Source: Oscillospiraceae bacterium | Lineage (GTDB): Bacteria > Bacillota > Clostridia > Oscillospirales > Ruminococcaceae | Assembly (NCBI GenBank): GCA_014799385.1 | Contig: JAAVIC010000019.1 | Coordinates: 1 to 58,303, forward strand | Direction: 5' to 3' | Length of the DNA: 58,303 nucleotides | Shown: positions 7,779 to 16,688 of the stretch, piece by piece | Position numbering within the stretch: position 1 is the first letter of the stretch | Layout: the number at the start of each line of letters is the position of its first letter | Program-made: the position numbers and the translations under genes | The notes under the pieces: generated by a model | Seen by the model: only the letters and a program-made list of their open reading frames with translations | Told to the model about the DNA's origin: nothing | Databases searched by the model: none

Positions 7779-9782
7779 ATGGAGAATGTACAGATAACAT
7801 CTAATGGAATACGCAAGAATCTTAAAAATATGAAACCTTATGATGCAGTTTGCGAATATATCTGGAACGGATTTGATGCGGGCGCAACAGAGATTTCAAT
7901 TAACACTAATAAAAATAAGTTTGATATGATTGATAACATAACCATTGCAGACAATGGGAGTGGAATCAATTATTCAGAAGTCAATACTAAATTTAAGCCT
8001 TTCAATGACTCGGACAAGTATAAGGGGACTAGAAATAATTCGTATCAGACACTTCCTCATGGAAAAAACGGTGTTGGAAGATTTACTTTCTTCAGTTTTT
8101 CCACTAATGCCAAATGGGACACGGTGTATGAAGACACAGATGGAACAAACAAATCATACTATATATCTATGTCCAATGAGTCACTTGATACCTATGATTT
8201 AAACAATGGTTCAAAGCCGAAGTCTGTTTCAAAAGAAAAAGGTACCACTGTATCTTTTATCAACGTGTTTGGCATTGACTATAAAGAGCTGTGCCAAAAT
8301 ATAATTGATGAGTTTTTCTGGTTTGTAAGTTTATATTCGCATCAAAATCTTAGTATAATTATAGATGGTGAGAAACTTGATTTTAGCTCAAGGATAAAAG
8401 AAACTTTTTCTATTCCATTTCATAATAATTCTAAATTTTATTTTAAAATAGAAGCCTATCTTTGGAACATAGGATTAGGAAACGAATACTCAAAATTTTA
8501 TTTCGTGAATTCTGCAGGTGAAGAAGTTTACAAAGACAATACCACCCTTAATAAAAAATCCGATAAATTTTGGCACAGCGTTATTGTAACCAGCAACTAC
8601 TTCGATAGTTTTGATTTTGACGACGACTCCGATTCTCAATTCAATCTCTTTTCAAAGAAAGGTGATTCAATATATAAGCAGCTTATCAATACAATTACCG
8701 ATACACTTATTATTAAACGACGCTCATACTTACAAGACGCCTCGAAAGAATATATAAACAATTTAGTTGATGAAAAGATATATCCGGAATTTAATCAAAA
8801 CAACTCGCTTGATGTCTACAAGAAACAGCAACTTGACTCCATCGTTGAAACATTGTATCAAGCCGAACCTCAAATTTTTAGTGGGTTGAATAATTCACAA
8901 AAGAAAGTTTTCATAAGATTGCTCGATAATATTATGGAAAGTGATGACAAAGAAAGTTTGTTTAAAATCGTTGAGGAAATAATTGATCTTGACGAATACG
9001 AGAGAAAGGAATTTGCTGCTATTCTCGAAGATACAACCATGTCAAACATTATTTCCACTATAAAATTGATTGAAGACAGATTATCTACTGTGCAAGCATT
9101 AAAGGAAATAGTTTTTAATAAAGATTTCCATGCAGAAGAGGTTAAACATGTACAGGCGATAGTTGAAAAACATTTCTGGCTTTTTGGCGAACAATATCAT
9201 CTTCTCACATCAACTGAGCCGGATTTTGAAGAAGCTTTACGCCGATTGATTTTTTCAAAGAGCGGCAACAATGAAAAGGTAAGCATTGATCATGAGGATG
9301 CTCAAAAAGAAATGGACATTTTTATGTTCAGGCAAAACAGGTCATTTGGCTATTTTGAAAATATTGTTGTTGAGCTAAAGCGTCCGAGTGTCCCGATTGG
9401 TGAAGAACAACTTTCACAATTAAAAAAGTATATGAGGGTTATACAATCGGATGATCGTTTCAATTCGCCTGATTCAAAGTGGACTTATTATCTTGTAGGC
9501 AATAGATTTAACCAAAACAAATATATAGAAGGAGAACTCAACAGCAATTCAATTCACGGAGAGAAGGGCCTTGTATTCAAAGATGGAAATCACAAAATCT
9601 TCGTCAAGACATGGAGTCAGATATTTGAAGATTTTTCGACGGATAGTAATTATTTGCTTGAAAAACTGAATTTTAGCAAGGAATTATGGTTAAAAAAACA
9701 CCAATCTGCCGATGAAGCGGTTAATGAAGTAATAAACAACACTGCACATTTTGAAGAATCGTTTGTGCCCCCGGTGAAATAA
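7779..9782 (+). CDS. GHKL ATPase fused to a Shedu-like (DUF4263) nuclease domain
   Basis: 667 residues. The N-terminal ~200 residues form a GHKL ATPase: N-box YIWNGFDAGATEI (~28-40), G1 box ADNGSGI (~59-65), G2 box GKNGVGRFTF (~95-104). The middle is helical. The C-terminus (~450-620) resembles the Shedu nuclease: VEKHFWLFGEQY, EMDIFMF, and ENIVVELKRPSVPIGEEQL, giving the D...ExK pattern of a PD-(D/E)XK enzyme. The Shedu family is an antiphage nuclease. GHKL domains often act as ATP-driven clamps, so ATP-gated DNA cleavage is a reasonable inference. The gene has its own promoter and a terminator-bearing duplicate on its far side, as a self-contained cassette. Confidence 0.75.
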   Translation: MENVQITSNGIRKNLKNMKPYDAVCEYIWNGFDAGATEISINTNKNKFDMIDNITIADNGSGINYSEVNTKFKPFNDSDKYKGTRNNSYQTLPHGKNGVGRFTFFSFSTNAKWDTVYEDTDGTNKSYYISMSNESLDTYDLNNGSKPKSVSKEKGTTVSFINVFGIDYKELCQNIIDEFFWFVSLYSHQNLSIIIDGEKLDFSSRIKETFSIPFHNNSKFYFKIEAYLWNIGLGNEYSKFYFVNSAGEEVYKDNTTLNKKSDKFWHSVIVTSNYFDSFDFDDDSDSQFNLFSKKGDSIYKQLINTITDTLIIKRRSYLQDASKEYINNLVDEKIYPEFNQNNSLDVYKKQQLDSIVETLYQAEPQIFSGLNNSQKKVFIRLLDNIMESDDKESLFKIVEEIIDLDEYERKEFAAILEDTTMSNIISTIKLIEDRLSTVQALKEIVFNKDFHAEEVKHVQAIVEKHFWLFGEQYHLLTSTEPDFEEALRRLIFSKSGNNEKVSIDHEDAQKEMDIFMFRQNRSFGYFENIVVELKRPSVPIGEEQLSQLKKYMRVIQSDDRFNSPDSKWTYYLVGNRFNQNKYIEGELNSNSIHGEKGLVFKDGNHKIFVKTWSQIFEDFSTDSNYLLEKLNFSKELWLKKHQSADEAVNEVINNTAHFEESFVPPVK

Positions 9783-9837
9783 GTATTGTACTCGTATATT
9801 ATTATAACTCTAGCATAAAGATGGATCCATAAACTGT

Positions 9838-9906
9838 GTGCAGCTTGCAAATGAAATGCTTAAAGAACCTTAATAACTAGAGCCGGTTTCATAATGAAGT
9901 CGGCTC
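9838..9906 (+). pseudogene. 3' remnant of a second DUF6809-like gene
   Basis: The reading QLANEMLKEP-stop, then TTAATAA and an AGCCGG hairpin, parallel the end of the 7204 gene (QPMLEMMKEL-stop, TTAATAA, AGCCGA hairpin). The upstream part is absent. The GHKL gene is thus flanked by related 3' ends. Confidence 0.55.
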
Positions 9907-9912
9907 TTAAAT
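9880..9912. terminator. Terminator between the convergent GHKL and AAA genes
   Basis: GAGCCGGTTTC (9880-9890) pairs with GAAGTCGGCTC (9896-9906), followed by TTAAATTT. It probably serves the plus strand; the minus-strand AAA gene ends immediately next to it. Confidence 0.7.
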
Positions 9913-11103
9913 TTATTTAACGTCCAAGTTGTTCATCAAAAGGAAATCTTTCAGCTTGATATGCCGCACTATACTGGTCGAATAGTCAATATCATCATTA
10001 GTTATCAAAATTTTTTGTGAGAGATTATCTATACCTTTGAATGCTTCAAATTCGCGTTCGTATGCTTTATCTTCGGCAACGCTATACGCAACTTGAATAA
10101 AATATTTCTTGTTTCCGGATTGAGCGAGAAAATCAATCTCCTTGCCGGAATTATTATATACCCAAATGTTATAGCCCATATAAACAAGCTCATTGTAGAC
10201 AATATTTTCAAGATTGTGGGTCAAATCAAATCGATTATCAAGACATCTCAAAGAATTAAACGCAACATCTGCGTTATAGATCTTCGCGTAATAGCTAAGC
10301 TCTCTTTTGGTTCGTGTAGAGTACTGCTTAACAGACTCAATAATATATGCCTCTTCAAGGTAATCAAGATATTTCATGATCGTGTTTATTGAGCAGGATT
10401 CGTGCTCTTTTTTGATGTAATCACGAATCGATTTTGCAGAGAAAATTCTGCTGTTTGAGCGCAGAATATAGTTTACAAGGCTCTTAAAAAGGCTTTCCTT
10501 GCGGATTTTGTAACGATGAACGAGATCGTTAATAATTATAGTATCATCCAAATCGTCAAGATATCTGCGCTGCGCTTCAAGACTATCAAACTCAAAACGC
10601 TTTGGGAATCCTCCCCAAACCAAATAGTCGGTGATAGAAACATCCTTACCAAGTTCCTTGGTGTATTCCAGAATCTCCTTATAAACAAATGGACGAACAC
10701 GAAAAGCGATGTATCTTCCACTTAGATCTTTTGTGAACTCGCCCGACAACAGCTTTGAATTTGACCCGGTAATAAAAAGTGAATAATCATAAAGCCGCAG
10801 CGTTTTGCAAGCGTCTTGCCAGCCGTCCAGCACTTGAATTTCATCAAAGAACAGATAGCATTTACCGTCTTTGCGATGATTTTCGACATAATCAATCAAT
10901 GCGCTGCCGTCCGTAATATTAGCGGAAACGCGCTTATCCTCGAAGTTCAGACTGATGATGTTGTCGGTTTTCTGTCCAATCTCAGCCATTATCTGCTGCA
11001 AAATCACGGATTTTCCCGAACGGCGGATTCCCGTGATTATCTTTATCAGATCGGAATCGTAAAACTCCCTAACCGGTTGAATATAGTGCTCTCTGTATAT
11101 CAT
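9913..11103 (-). CDS. AAA_14/DUF4143 ATPase
   Basis: 396 residues, the usual length. Walker A is GIRRSGKSVILQQ (~27-39), Walker B is CYLFFDEIQVLDGW (~83-96), sensor ITGSNSKLLSGE, and the C-terminal DUF4143 part includes the GKEIDFLAQ nuclease-like strand. This is a very common group in gut bacteria whose role is unsettled. It is often found in defence islands and mobile elements, as here. It has its own promoter and is transcribed away from jetA. Nothing in the sequence indicates a partner protein. Confidence 0.85.
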   Translation of the reverse strand: MIYREHYIQPVREFYDSDLIKIITGIRRSGKSVILQQIMAEIGQKTDNIISLNFEDKRVSANITDGSALIDYVENHRKDGKCYLFFDEIQVLDGWQDACKTLRLYDYSLFITGSNSKLLSGEFTKDLSGRYIAFRVRPFVYKEILEYTKELGKDVSITDYLVWGGFPKRFEFDSLEAQRRYLDDLDDTIIINDLVHRYKIRKESLFKSLVNYILRSNSRIFSAKSIRDYIKKEHESCSINTIMKYLDYLEEAYIIESVKQYSTRTKRELSYYAKIYNADVAFNSLRCLDNRFDLTHNLENIVYNELVYMGYNIWVYNNSGKEIDFLAQSGNKKYFIQVAYSVAEDKAYEREFEAFKGIDNLSQKILITNDDIDYSTSIVRHIKLKDFLLMNNLDVK

Positions 11104-11122
11104 ATTATCACCCCCTATCTAT

Positions 11123-11151
11123 ATTATACTGAAAAGTTTGCAGTTTGTCAA
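11123..11151 (-). promoter_or_regulatory. Promoter of the AAA ATPase gene
   Basis: On the minus strand a consensus TTGACA (11151-11146), 17 bp, TATAAT (11128-11123), 20 bases before the start codon, with GGGGGTGAT as the ribosome site. Confidence 0.85.
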
Positions 11152-11211
11152 GCAAAACTTTCAGTATCAATGAAATATTTTTGAAAATAGTTAATTTTTT
11201 TCAATTTGATG

Positions 11212-11240
11212 TTGAATTCTATCGGAAAATATGTTATAAT
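11212..11240 (+). promoter_or_regulatory. Promoter of the Wadjet operon
   Basis: TTGAAT (11212-11217), 17 bp, TATAAT (11235-11240) with a TATGn extension. It leaves a ~110-nt leader before jetA (GGGAGG, ATG 11352). Confidence 0.75.
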
Positions 11241-11351
11241 AAAATTGACACTTTATTTTGGCAAAACAATTCACTTAGCAATGACTTTATTATACATTTT
11301 TCCCTATAATCAAACGAAGATTTAACCATTTGACCGATACGGGAGGCGTTT

Positions 11352-12740
11352 ATGTCACTTTATGACGAGATACCGGAAGGACTTTTTTCTATCCTGGCAT
11401 CAAAAAACAAAGGCTTGTATACCAAGGCACTGTTTGTTGTTTTTGAAGCATTTAACAGCAAGCTAAAAATCAGAAAAGATGAGCTTGTCTCTATGCTGGA
11501 ATCCCAATTAGAAGATGATATTTATTCTGCGGATATTGATGATGAACTTGATGAAAGTGAGTTAGGCTTATCCGGGAAGGCACATTTTCTTGTTCGCAAA
11601 CTTAAGTGTACTGGATGGATATATGTAGGATATGAAGAAGACTTTATTGAGTATGTCGATGTTCCATCATATAGCTGTAAAATTATTAAGACTTTATTGG
11701 AAATAGCAAATCCGGCAGAAAGGGAGAATTTTTCGTATGTTTACTCAACTTTTTCTTCTTTAAAAACTGCCAACGAAACCAAAGAGCCGCGTGAAATGGT
11801 TGCCGCACTTAACAACAGTGAAGAGCGCACAAAGCAGCTTGTTGACAGCTTGAAAATGGTTTATAACGATATAAAACGCTATAATCAAATGCTTGTTGAA
11901 AAAATCAAGGTAAACGATGTACTTCGTGAGCATTATGAAAAATATCAAGAGGAGATAATTGAAAAGATTCTTGCTCCGTTGAAGATCAAAGATTCGGTTC
12001 CTAAATATAAGGGTAACATCAGAAACATTCTTAACGAATGGCTTTACCTTGATAATAATTTTGAACAAATGACAGAGTATCTTTTAAAACAACAAGGAAG
12101 TGACAGGGAGCAAATTCAAAATGATCTTCGCGAAAAAATACACTATATTATTTCGACTTATGAGGACCTTGAACAAACATATATTACTCCCGTAGATATC
12201 AGAAACAGACGATATACACGTTCGACATCGCTCAAAATAGATTATTTAATAAATGCCGATCAAACTGTAAAAGGCAACTTAATATATATTTTGAGGTCGT
12301 TTTCCGATAAGAAAGCGTTAGAAAGCAAACTTGATATTGCCAATGAGCTTTGTGAGTTATATGAGCTTAATTTTCTTGATGAGGACGCTTTGTATCAGCG
12401 CAAAAAGGGGAAACCGAGAGAGAAACGCTCAGAGCTTGTGATGACGGATGATCATAATAAATTGGCGGAAAAAGCAAAGGCATCCGCGGCAAAACTGCTT
12501 GAAAAACGTTTCGGAATAAAACGTATAAATGAATTTGTATTGAATTTACTTGAAGAAAACGAAAGTGTTTCCATAGGTCCCGAACAGATCACAGATGACG
12601 AAACTTATGTTATAGCGTTGCTCTCGGTGGCTCATTCCAAAAGCAAACTAAGCGAATATAATGTGGAGATAGCAGACGGAGCACAAGCTGATAACGGATA
12701 TGAGATACCGCGTATTACATACACACGGAGGAATAAGTGA
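11352..12740 (+). CDS. jetA: Wadjet anti-plasmid system, JetA (kleisin)
   Basis: 462 residues. The start (LYDEIPEGLFSILASKNKGLY), winged-helix-like N-terminus, acidic stretch (~55-70) and long helical middle (~150-270) match the JetA family of the DUF5716-type branch. JetA is the kleisin subunit that bridges the JetC SMC heads in the MukBEF-like complex. It is first in a four-gene operon in the standard order jetA-B-C-D. Its TGA overlaps the jetB ATG, which suggests coupled translation. Confidence is high because of the complete operon. Confidence 0.88.
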   Translation: MSLYDEIPEGLFSILASKNKGLYTKALFVVFEAFNSKLKIRKDELVSMLESQLEDDIYSADIDDELDESELGLSGKAHFLVRKLKCTGWIYVGYEEDFIEYVDVPSYSCKIIKTLLEIANPAERENFSYVYSTFSSLKTANETKEPREMVAALNNSEERTKQLVDSLKMVYNDIKRYNQMLVEKIKVNDVLREHYEKYQEEIIEKILAPLKIKDSVPKYKGNIRNILNEWLYLDNNFEQMTEYLLKQQGSDREQIQNDLREKIHYIISTYEDLEQTYITPVDIRNRRYTRSTSLKIDYLINADQTVKGNLIYILRSFSDKKALESKLDIANELCELYELNFLDEDALYQRKKGKPREKRSELVMTDDHNKLAEKAKASAAKLLEKRFGIKRINEFVLNLLEENESVSIGPEQITDDETYVIALLSVAHSKSKLSEYNVEIADGAQADNGYEIPRITYTRRNK

Positions 12741-13366
12741 TGAGCTTGACGGAAATTGAATCGATGAATCAAAAAGAAAGCGACGAATTTACACGCTGTT
12801 GTGCATATATTATGGCTAAAACTTACGTCCCGCGTGATACACCGGAAATGACAGTCTCAAAGGAATATGCTTTTATACAAAGAAAGTTCTCTCTGTTTGA
12901 AGAATACCTGGCATTGAGCGGATGGAGAATATATTATGATAAGACGCTGGCTGTTATATATGTTCGCAATATCGAGGGCTTCAACAAGGTGCGGCTTGAC
13001 AAATTGACCACGCTTATAATTATAACAATGCGCTTGATATTTGAGGAAAAACGCATGGACGGCGGAACGTTAAATGCGGGACTTATCACGGTCGGCGAGC
13101 TTTTAGCAAAAATGATAAATGAATTTTCACTTTTGCCGAGGAAACCTAATAATAAGGAATTAAAGGATTCGCTCAGAATACTCGAACAGCATAATATCAT
13201 TTATAAAATGAGCGAAAACTATGAAGATATGGAATGTAAAATAAAAATTCTGCCATCAATTGCCGCGGCTATCCCGAATGACAGATGCAGAATGGTTTAT
13301 GAGAAGCTTCGCGCCGAGGAAGAGGAGAACAGCGATGAAAACAATGACAAGAGTACAGCTGATTAA
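12740..13366 (+). CDS. jetB: Wadjet anti-plasmid system, JetB (KITE-like subunit)
   Basis: 208 residues with a winged-helix layout (KYAFIQRKF..-EYLALSGWRI, the strand AVIYVRNI, then RLDKLTTLIIITMRLIFEE). It fits the JetB/MukE-like subunits (DUF4194 or the related DUF6063 family). It dimerises and decorates the JetA kleisin. ATG 12740 sits 8 bases after GGAGGA and overlaps the jetA stop; the GTG at 12737 is a weaker choice. The acidic, asparagine-rich tail overlaps the start of jetC by 32 bases. Confidence 0.82.
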   Translation: MSLTEIESMNQKESDEFTRCCAYIMAKTYVPRDTPEMTVSKEYAFIQRKFSLFEEYLALSGWRIYYDKTLAVIYVRNIEGFNKVRLDKLTTLIIITMRLIFEEKRMDGGTLNAGLITVGELLAKMINEFSLLPRKPNNKELKDSLRILEQHNIIYKMSENYEDMECKIKILPSIAAAIPNDRCRMVYEKLRAEEEENSDENNDKSTAD

Positions 13367-16300
13367 CTGGCATTATTTTTCAAATGAGATTATTTCATTT
13401 AAAGATATAAATTTTCTTACGGGAACAAACACCGCGGGAAAATCAACGATCATTGACGCGCTCCAGGTCGTGCTTTGCGGTGAAACACGTAGCACATATT
13501 TCAACAGAGCGGCAGGCAAAAAATCCGAGCGCACCTTTAAAAGCTATCTTATCGGAACCATGGGCGACGATATCGTTAAGGGCGTTCAAAGTCTGCGCGG
13601 CGATAAGGATTTCAGCAGCTATATTGTCGCCGAGTTTTATGACGACATAAAGAATGCATCGTTTTGTCTCGGCATGGTTGCTGATGTTTATACAGATGGC
13701 GGAGATATTGCAAAGAGATTTTTTATTTTAGATGACAGTCTTCCAAGTGAGAAATTTATTGAAAACGGAATAACCGTCGGAAGCAAAGATTTTATCGGCC
13801 GTGCAAAATCCGAATATTCGGAACGGCATTTTCGCTCTTTTGATACAGCGGAACAGTACCGCAGCGCTGTTCTTGTAAAAACCAATGTTCATGACAACAA
13901 ATTGTTCCCGCTGCTGAGAAAGGCTATTTCGTTTGAGCCAATCAATAACATTGAGCAATTTATTACCGAGAATATTTGTGATGCGGATAATAATATCAAT
14001 ATAGATGAAATGCTTGATGAGGTCAGGAGCTACCAAAGCACCGAAAACGAAGCCGAGAACACAAAATTGCGTTTAGAAAAGCTTGAGATAATTCACAATA
14101 AATACAGTGAGATCGAAAACCTTCGCAAGCGCGAAAAACTTCAGAACTTTTTTGTGGATTACGCTAAACATTGTGATACCAAGGAGCAGCTTGAAGCAAA
14201 ACAATTGCAGCAGACAGAGCTCAAAACCAAGCTCGATAATCTTTTGTCGGAAATAAATTCTCTTGAGCAGGAAAATGACAATCTGGAACATGAGCTTCCC
14301 GGTCTCAAAAAAGACTATGAACGGTTGGTTAAGGAGAGCAATCGCGATATTCTTGAACTTCAGGAAAAAACAAAAACCAATGAGATTGAAACTGCGAACG
14401 CAAAAATTTCCGAGCTTGTTGCCAAAACCTCTGCTGGTTCAAAAGATTGGGTAAATCGGTGCGGATATGCGTTGAATGTTCTATCGGAAGAAGCTCATAT
14501 CTCGCCTGTTGAGCAGCTGCAAAAAATGCTTAAAAGAATATCGAGCTTCAAGTCTGAAAGCTTAGGCGAAACCTCCGTAAAATACTTTACAGATATTAAG
14601 GCGGCCTATACCAATGCGTATGAGCTTTGTTTACCTGTGTACAGTGCCGTTGCCGCTGAGCTTGAAGTCAAAAAACGTGAAAAATCCGAATTAGAGGATC
14701 AGATTGCAGTCCTTCGTAAGGGGAGAAAAAATTATGATAGAAAGGCGCTGCTGCTCAGAGATAAAATTAAAAACGGATTGAGCGAACAGCATAAAAAAGA
14801 TGTTGGAGTATACTTTCTTGCGGATATGCTGGATATCACCGATGACGAGTGGAAGAATGCCGTTGAGGGATGGCTTGGCAGTCAAAGGATGAACATCATT
14901 ACCGCACCCGAATATTTTATTGACGCTTACAAAATTTATAAAAAGATAAAAAACGATGTTTACGAATATGCGGTCGTTGATCTTGAGCGTGTGTATAATG
15001 ACAGACCAATTGCCAAAACCGGTTCTCTTGCCGAGGTGGTTTCGTGCGAGAGTAAATATGTCAGAGCTTATATCGATTATCTGCTCGGAAATGTTATGCG
15101 CTGTGATGACGATGATAAGATCCGCGATTATCGTACATCCGTAACTCGGGATTGTATGCAATACAGAAGTTATGCCGTTAAGCCGATCAATCCACGCAAT
15201 TATCAGATCCCATTTATCGGCTCTAAATCCATTGAAATTCAACTTAAACAAAAGGAAGATGAGCTTCTCGCTGTTGAAAAGCGTATTGGCGAGCTGGCGA
15301 ACATTACCCGCAGTCTGAAGCCTTTCTGCACAGCCGAGTGGTTTATAAACGAGGCTTTTATCGACAATACGGTAACATCGGCTTTTGAAGCGTACAATTT
15401 ACTTCCGGATCTGCGTGCTCAATTAGCGGAGATCGAGGATAAATTGAATAAGATCGATGATACCAAAATCAATGAGGCAGCAGAAATAATTGCCGAAAAC
15501 GAGAAAAAGCAAAAGGCTAATGCGGATAAAATCGGCAATTTAAACCGTGATGTTGGAAAGCTTGAGAATTCCATAAAAAATGCTCTGAAAGAAATTGAAG
15601 TTCTGGAAAATACACTCACCTCATTGAACGAAGTGCTTTCTACCTATGGCGAAACGTATATTGAGGAATCAAAGCCCGAGTACAAAGAACGGCTTATACA
15701 GCGCAAGACTCACACATCGGTTCATGAAACATATTCAACAGCGGTAAACGGTACCAGAACACTGCTCAGCGATGCCAATAAAAATCTCATTGATCTTCGC
15801 GATGATTATAATACCAAATTTCATTTTTCCTACAATATCTCCAATGTTGAAAATAATGATGAATTTGAAAACGAATATATTCGTATCAAAGATATTGCGC
15901 TTCCCGGATTCATTGACAAGATAGCTAAGGCAAAGGAAAACGCGATGAACCGATTCAAAAGCGATTTCCTCTACAGATTAAAAAACAATATCGGGGAGGT
16001 TTACGAGCAGATAGGCGATCTGAATAAGGCGCTAAGAAATGCCCGGTTCGGAAACGACAAGTATGAATTTTCGATTAAACCAAATCTCGATTATATCGAC
16101 TATTACAATATGATCACCTCGGAAAAGCTTGACAGCGCTGAGTATACTTTATTCAGCTATGAATTCGAGGAGCAGTACAAAGATACAATTGAGAATCTTT
16201 TCGGTCAGATCGTCGGATACGATAAAGCGGATACCGAGGCTGTGGAGGCCGTGCAGAAATTCAGCCGTTACAGCACATACCTCTCATTCGATATTTTAAA

Positions 16301-16688
16301 ACTGGATGAGAATGGAATAAAAGAACCGCTTTCCAAAACTATCACCACAAAATCCGGCGGCGAGATCCAGACTCCGTTTTATGTGGCTATGCTGGCGTCG
16401 TTCGCGCAGATCTATAAGGTTAACAGCACGCGCAATCAGACGGATAATACGATGCGGCTTGTGATTTTCGATGAGGCGTTTAATAAAATGGATCCCGAGA
16501 GAATCTCGGAAAGTATCGAAATGTTGCGTCGCTTTGAGCTTCAAGCTATAATATGTTCTCCTACAGAAAAGGCGGGAGATATAATGCCGATCTGCGATAG
16601 AACACTGTTAGTCGACAAGCAGCGTGACGGGAGCGTCTACCGGTCAACGGTAATTGAGTGGACAAAAGAAATGGGGGAACTTAATTGA
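13335..16688 (+). CDS. jetC: Wadjet anti-plasmid system, JetC (SMC ATPase)
   Basis: 1117 residues. Walker A is GTNTAGKSTIIDAL near residue 35. There are long coiled coils (~230-370 and ~620-760) around a hinge-like globular part (~500-610), a C-terminal signature-like TTKSGGEIQTPFYVAM, and Walker B LVIFDEAFNKMD. This is the MukB-like motor that extrudes DNA loops and presents the plasmid to JetD. ATG 13335 after GAGGAGAAC is the start; the longer upstream frame lies within jetB. All ATPase motifs look intact. Confidence 0.9.
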   Translation: MKTMTRVQLINWHYFSNEIISFKDINFLTGTNTAGKSTIIDALQVVLCGETRSTYFNRAAGKKSERTFKSYLIGTMGDDIVKGVQSLRGDKDFSSYIVAEFYDDIKNASFCLGMVADVYTDGGDIAKRFFILDDSLPSEKFIENGITVGSKDFIGRAKSEYSERHFRSFDTAEQYRSAVLVKTNVHDNKLFPLLRKAISFEPINNIEQFITENICDADNNINIDEMLDEVRSYQSTENEAENTKLRLEKLEIIHNKYSEIENLRKREKLQNFFVDYAKHCDTKEQLEAKQLQQTELKTKLDNLLSEINSLEQENDNLEHELPGLKKDYERLVKESNRDILELQEKTKTNEIETANAKISELVAKTSAGSKDWVNRCGYALNVLSEEAHISPVEQLQKMLKRISSFKSESLGETSVKYFTDIKAAYTNAYELCLPVYSAVAAELEVKKREKSELEDQIAVLRKGRKNYDRKALLLRDKIKNGLSEQHKKDVGVYFLADMLDITDDEWKNAVEGWLGSQRMNIITAPEYFIDAYKIYKKIKNDVYEYAVVDLERVYNDRPIAKTGSLAEVVSCESKYVRAYIDYLLGNVMRCDDDDKIRDYRTSVTRDCMQYRSYAVKPINPRNYQIPFIGSKSIEIQLKQKEDELLAVEKRIGELANITRSLKPFCTAEWFINEAFIDNTVTSAFEAYNLLPDLRAQLAEIEDKLNKIDDTKINEAAEIIAENEKKQKANADKIGNLNRDVGKLENSIKNALKEIEVLENTLTSLNEVLSTYGETYIEESKPEYKERLIQRKTHTSVHETYSTAVNGTRTLLSDANKNLIDLRDDYNTKFHFSYNISNVENNDEFENEYIRIKDIALPGFIDKIAKAKENAMNRFKSDFLYRLKNNIGEVYEQIGDLNKALRNARFGNDKYEFSIKPNLDYIDYYNMITSEKLDSAEYTLFSYEFEEQYKDTIENLFGQIVGYDKADTEAVEAVQKFSRYSTYLSFDILKLDENGIKEPLSKTITTKSGGEIQTPFYVAMLASFAQIYKVNSTRNQTDNTMRLVIFDEAFNKMDPERISESIEMLRRFELQAIICSPTEKAGDIMPICDRTLLVDKQRDGSVYRSTVIEWTKEMGELN

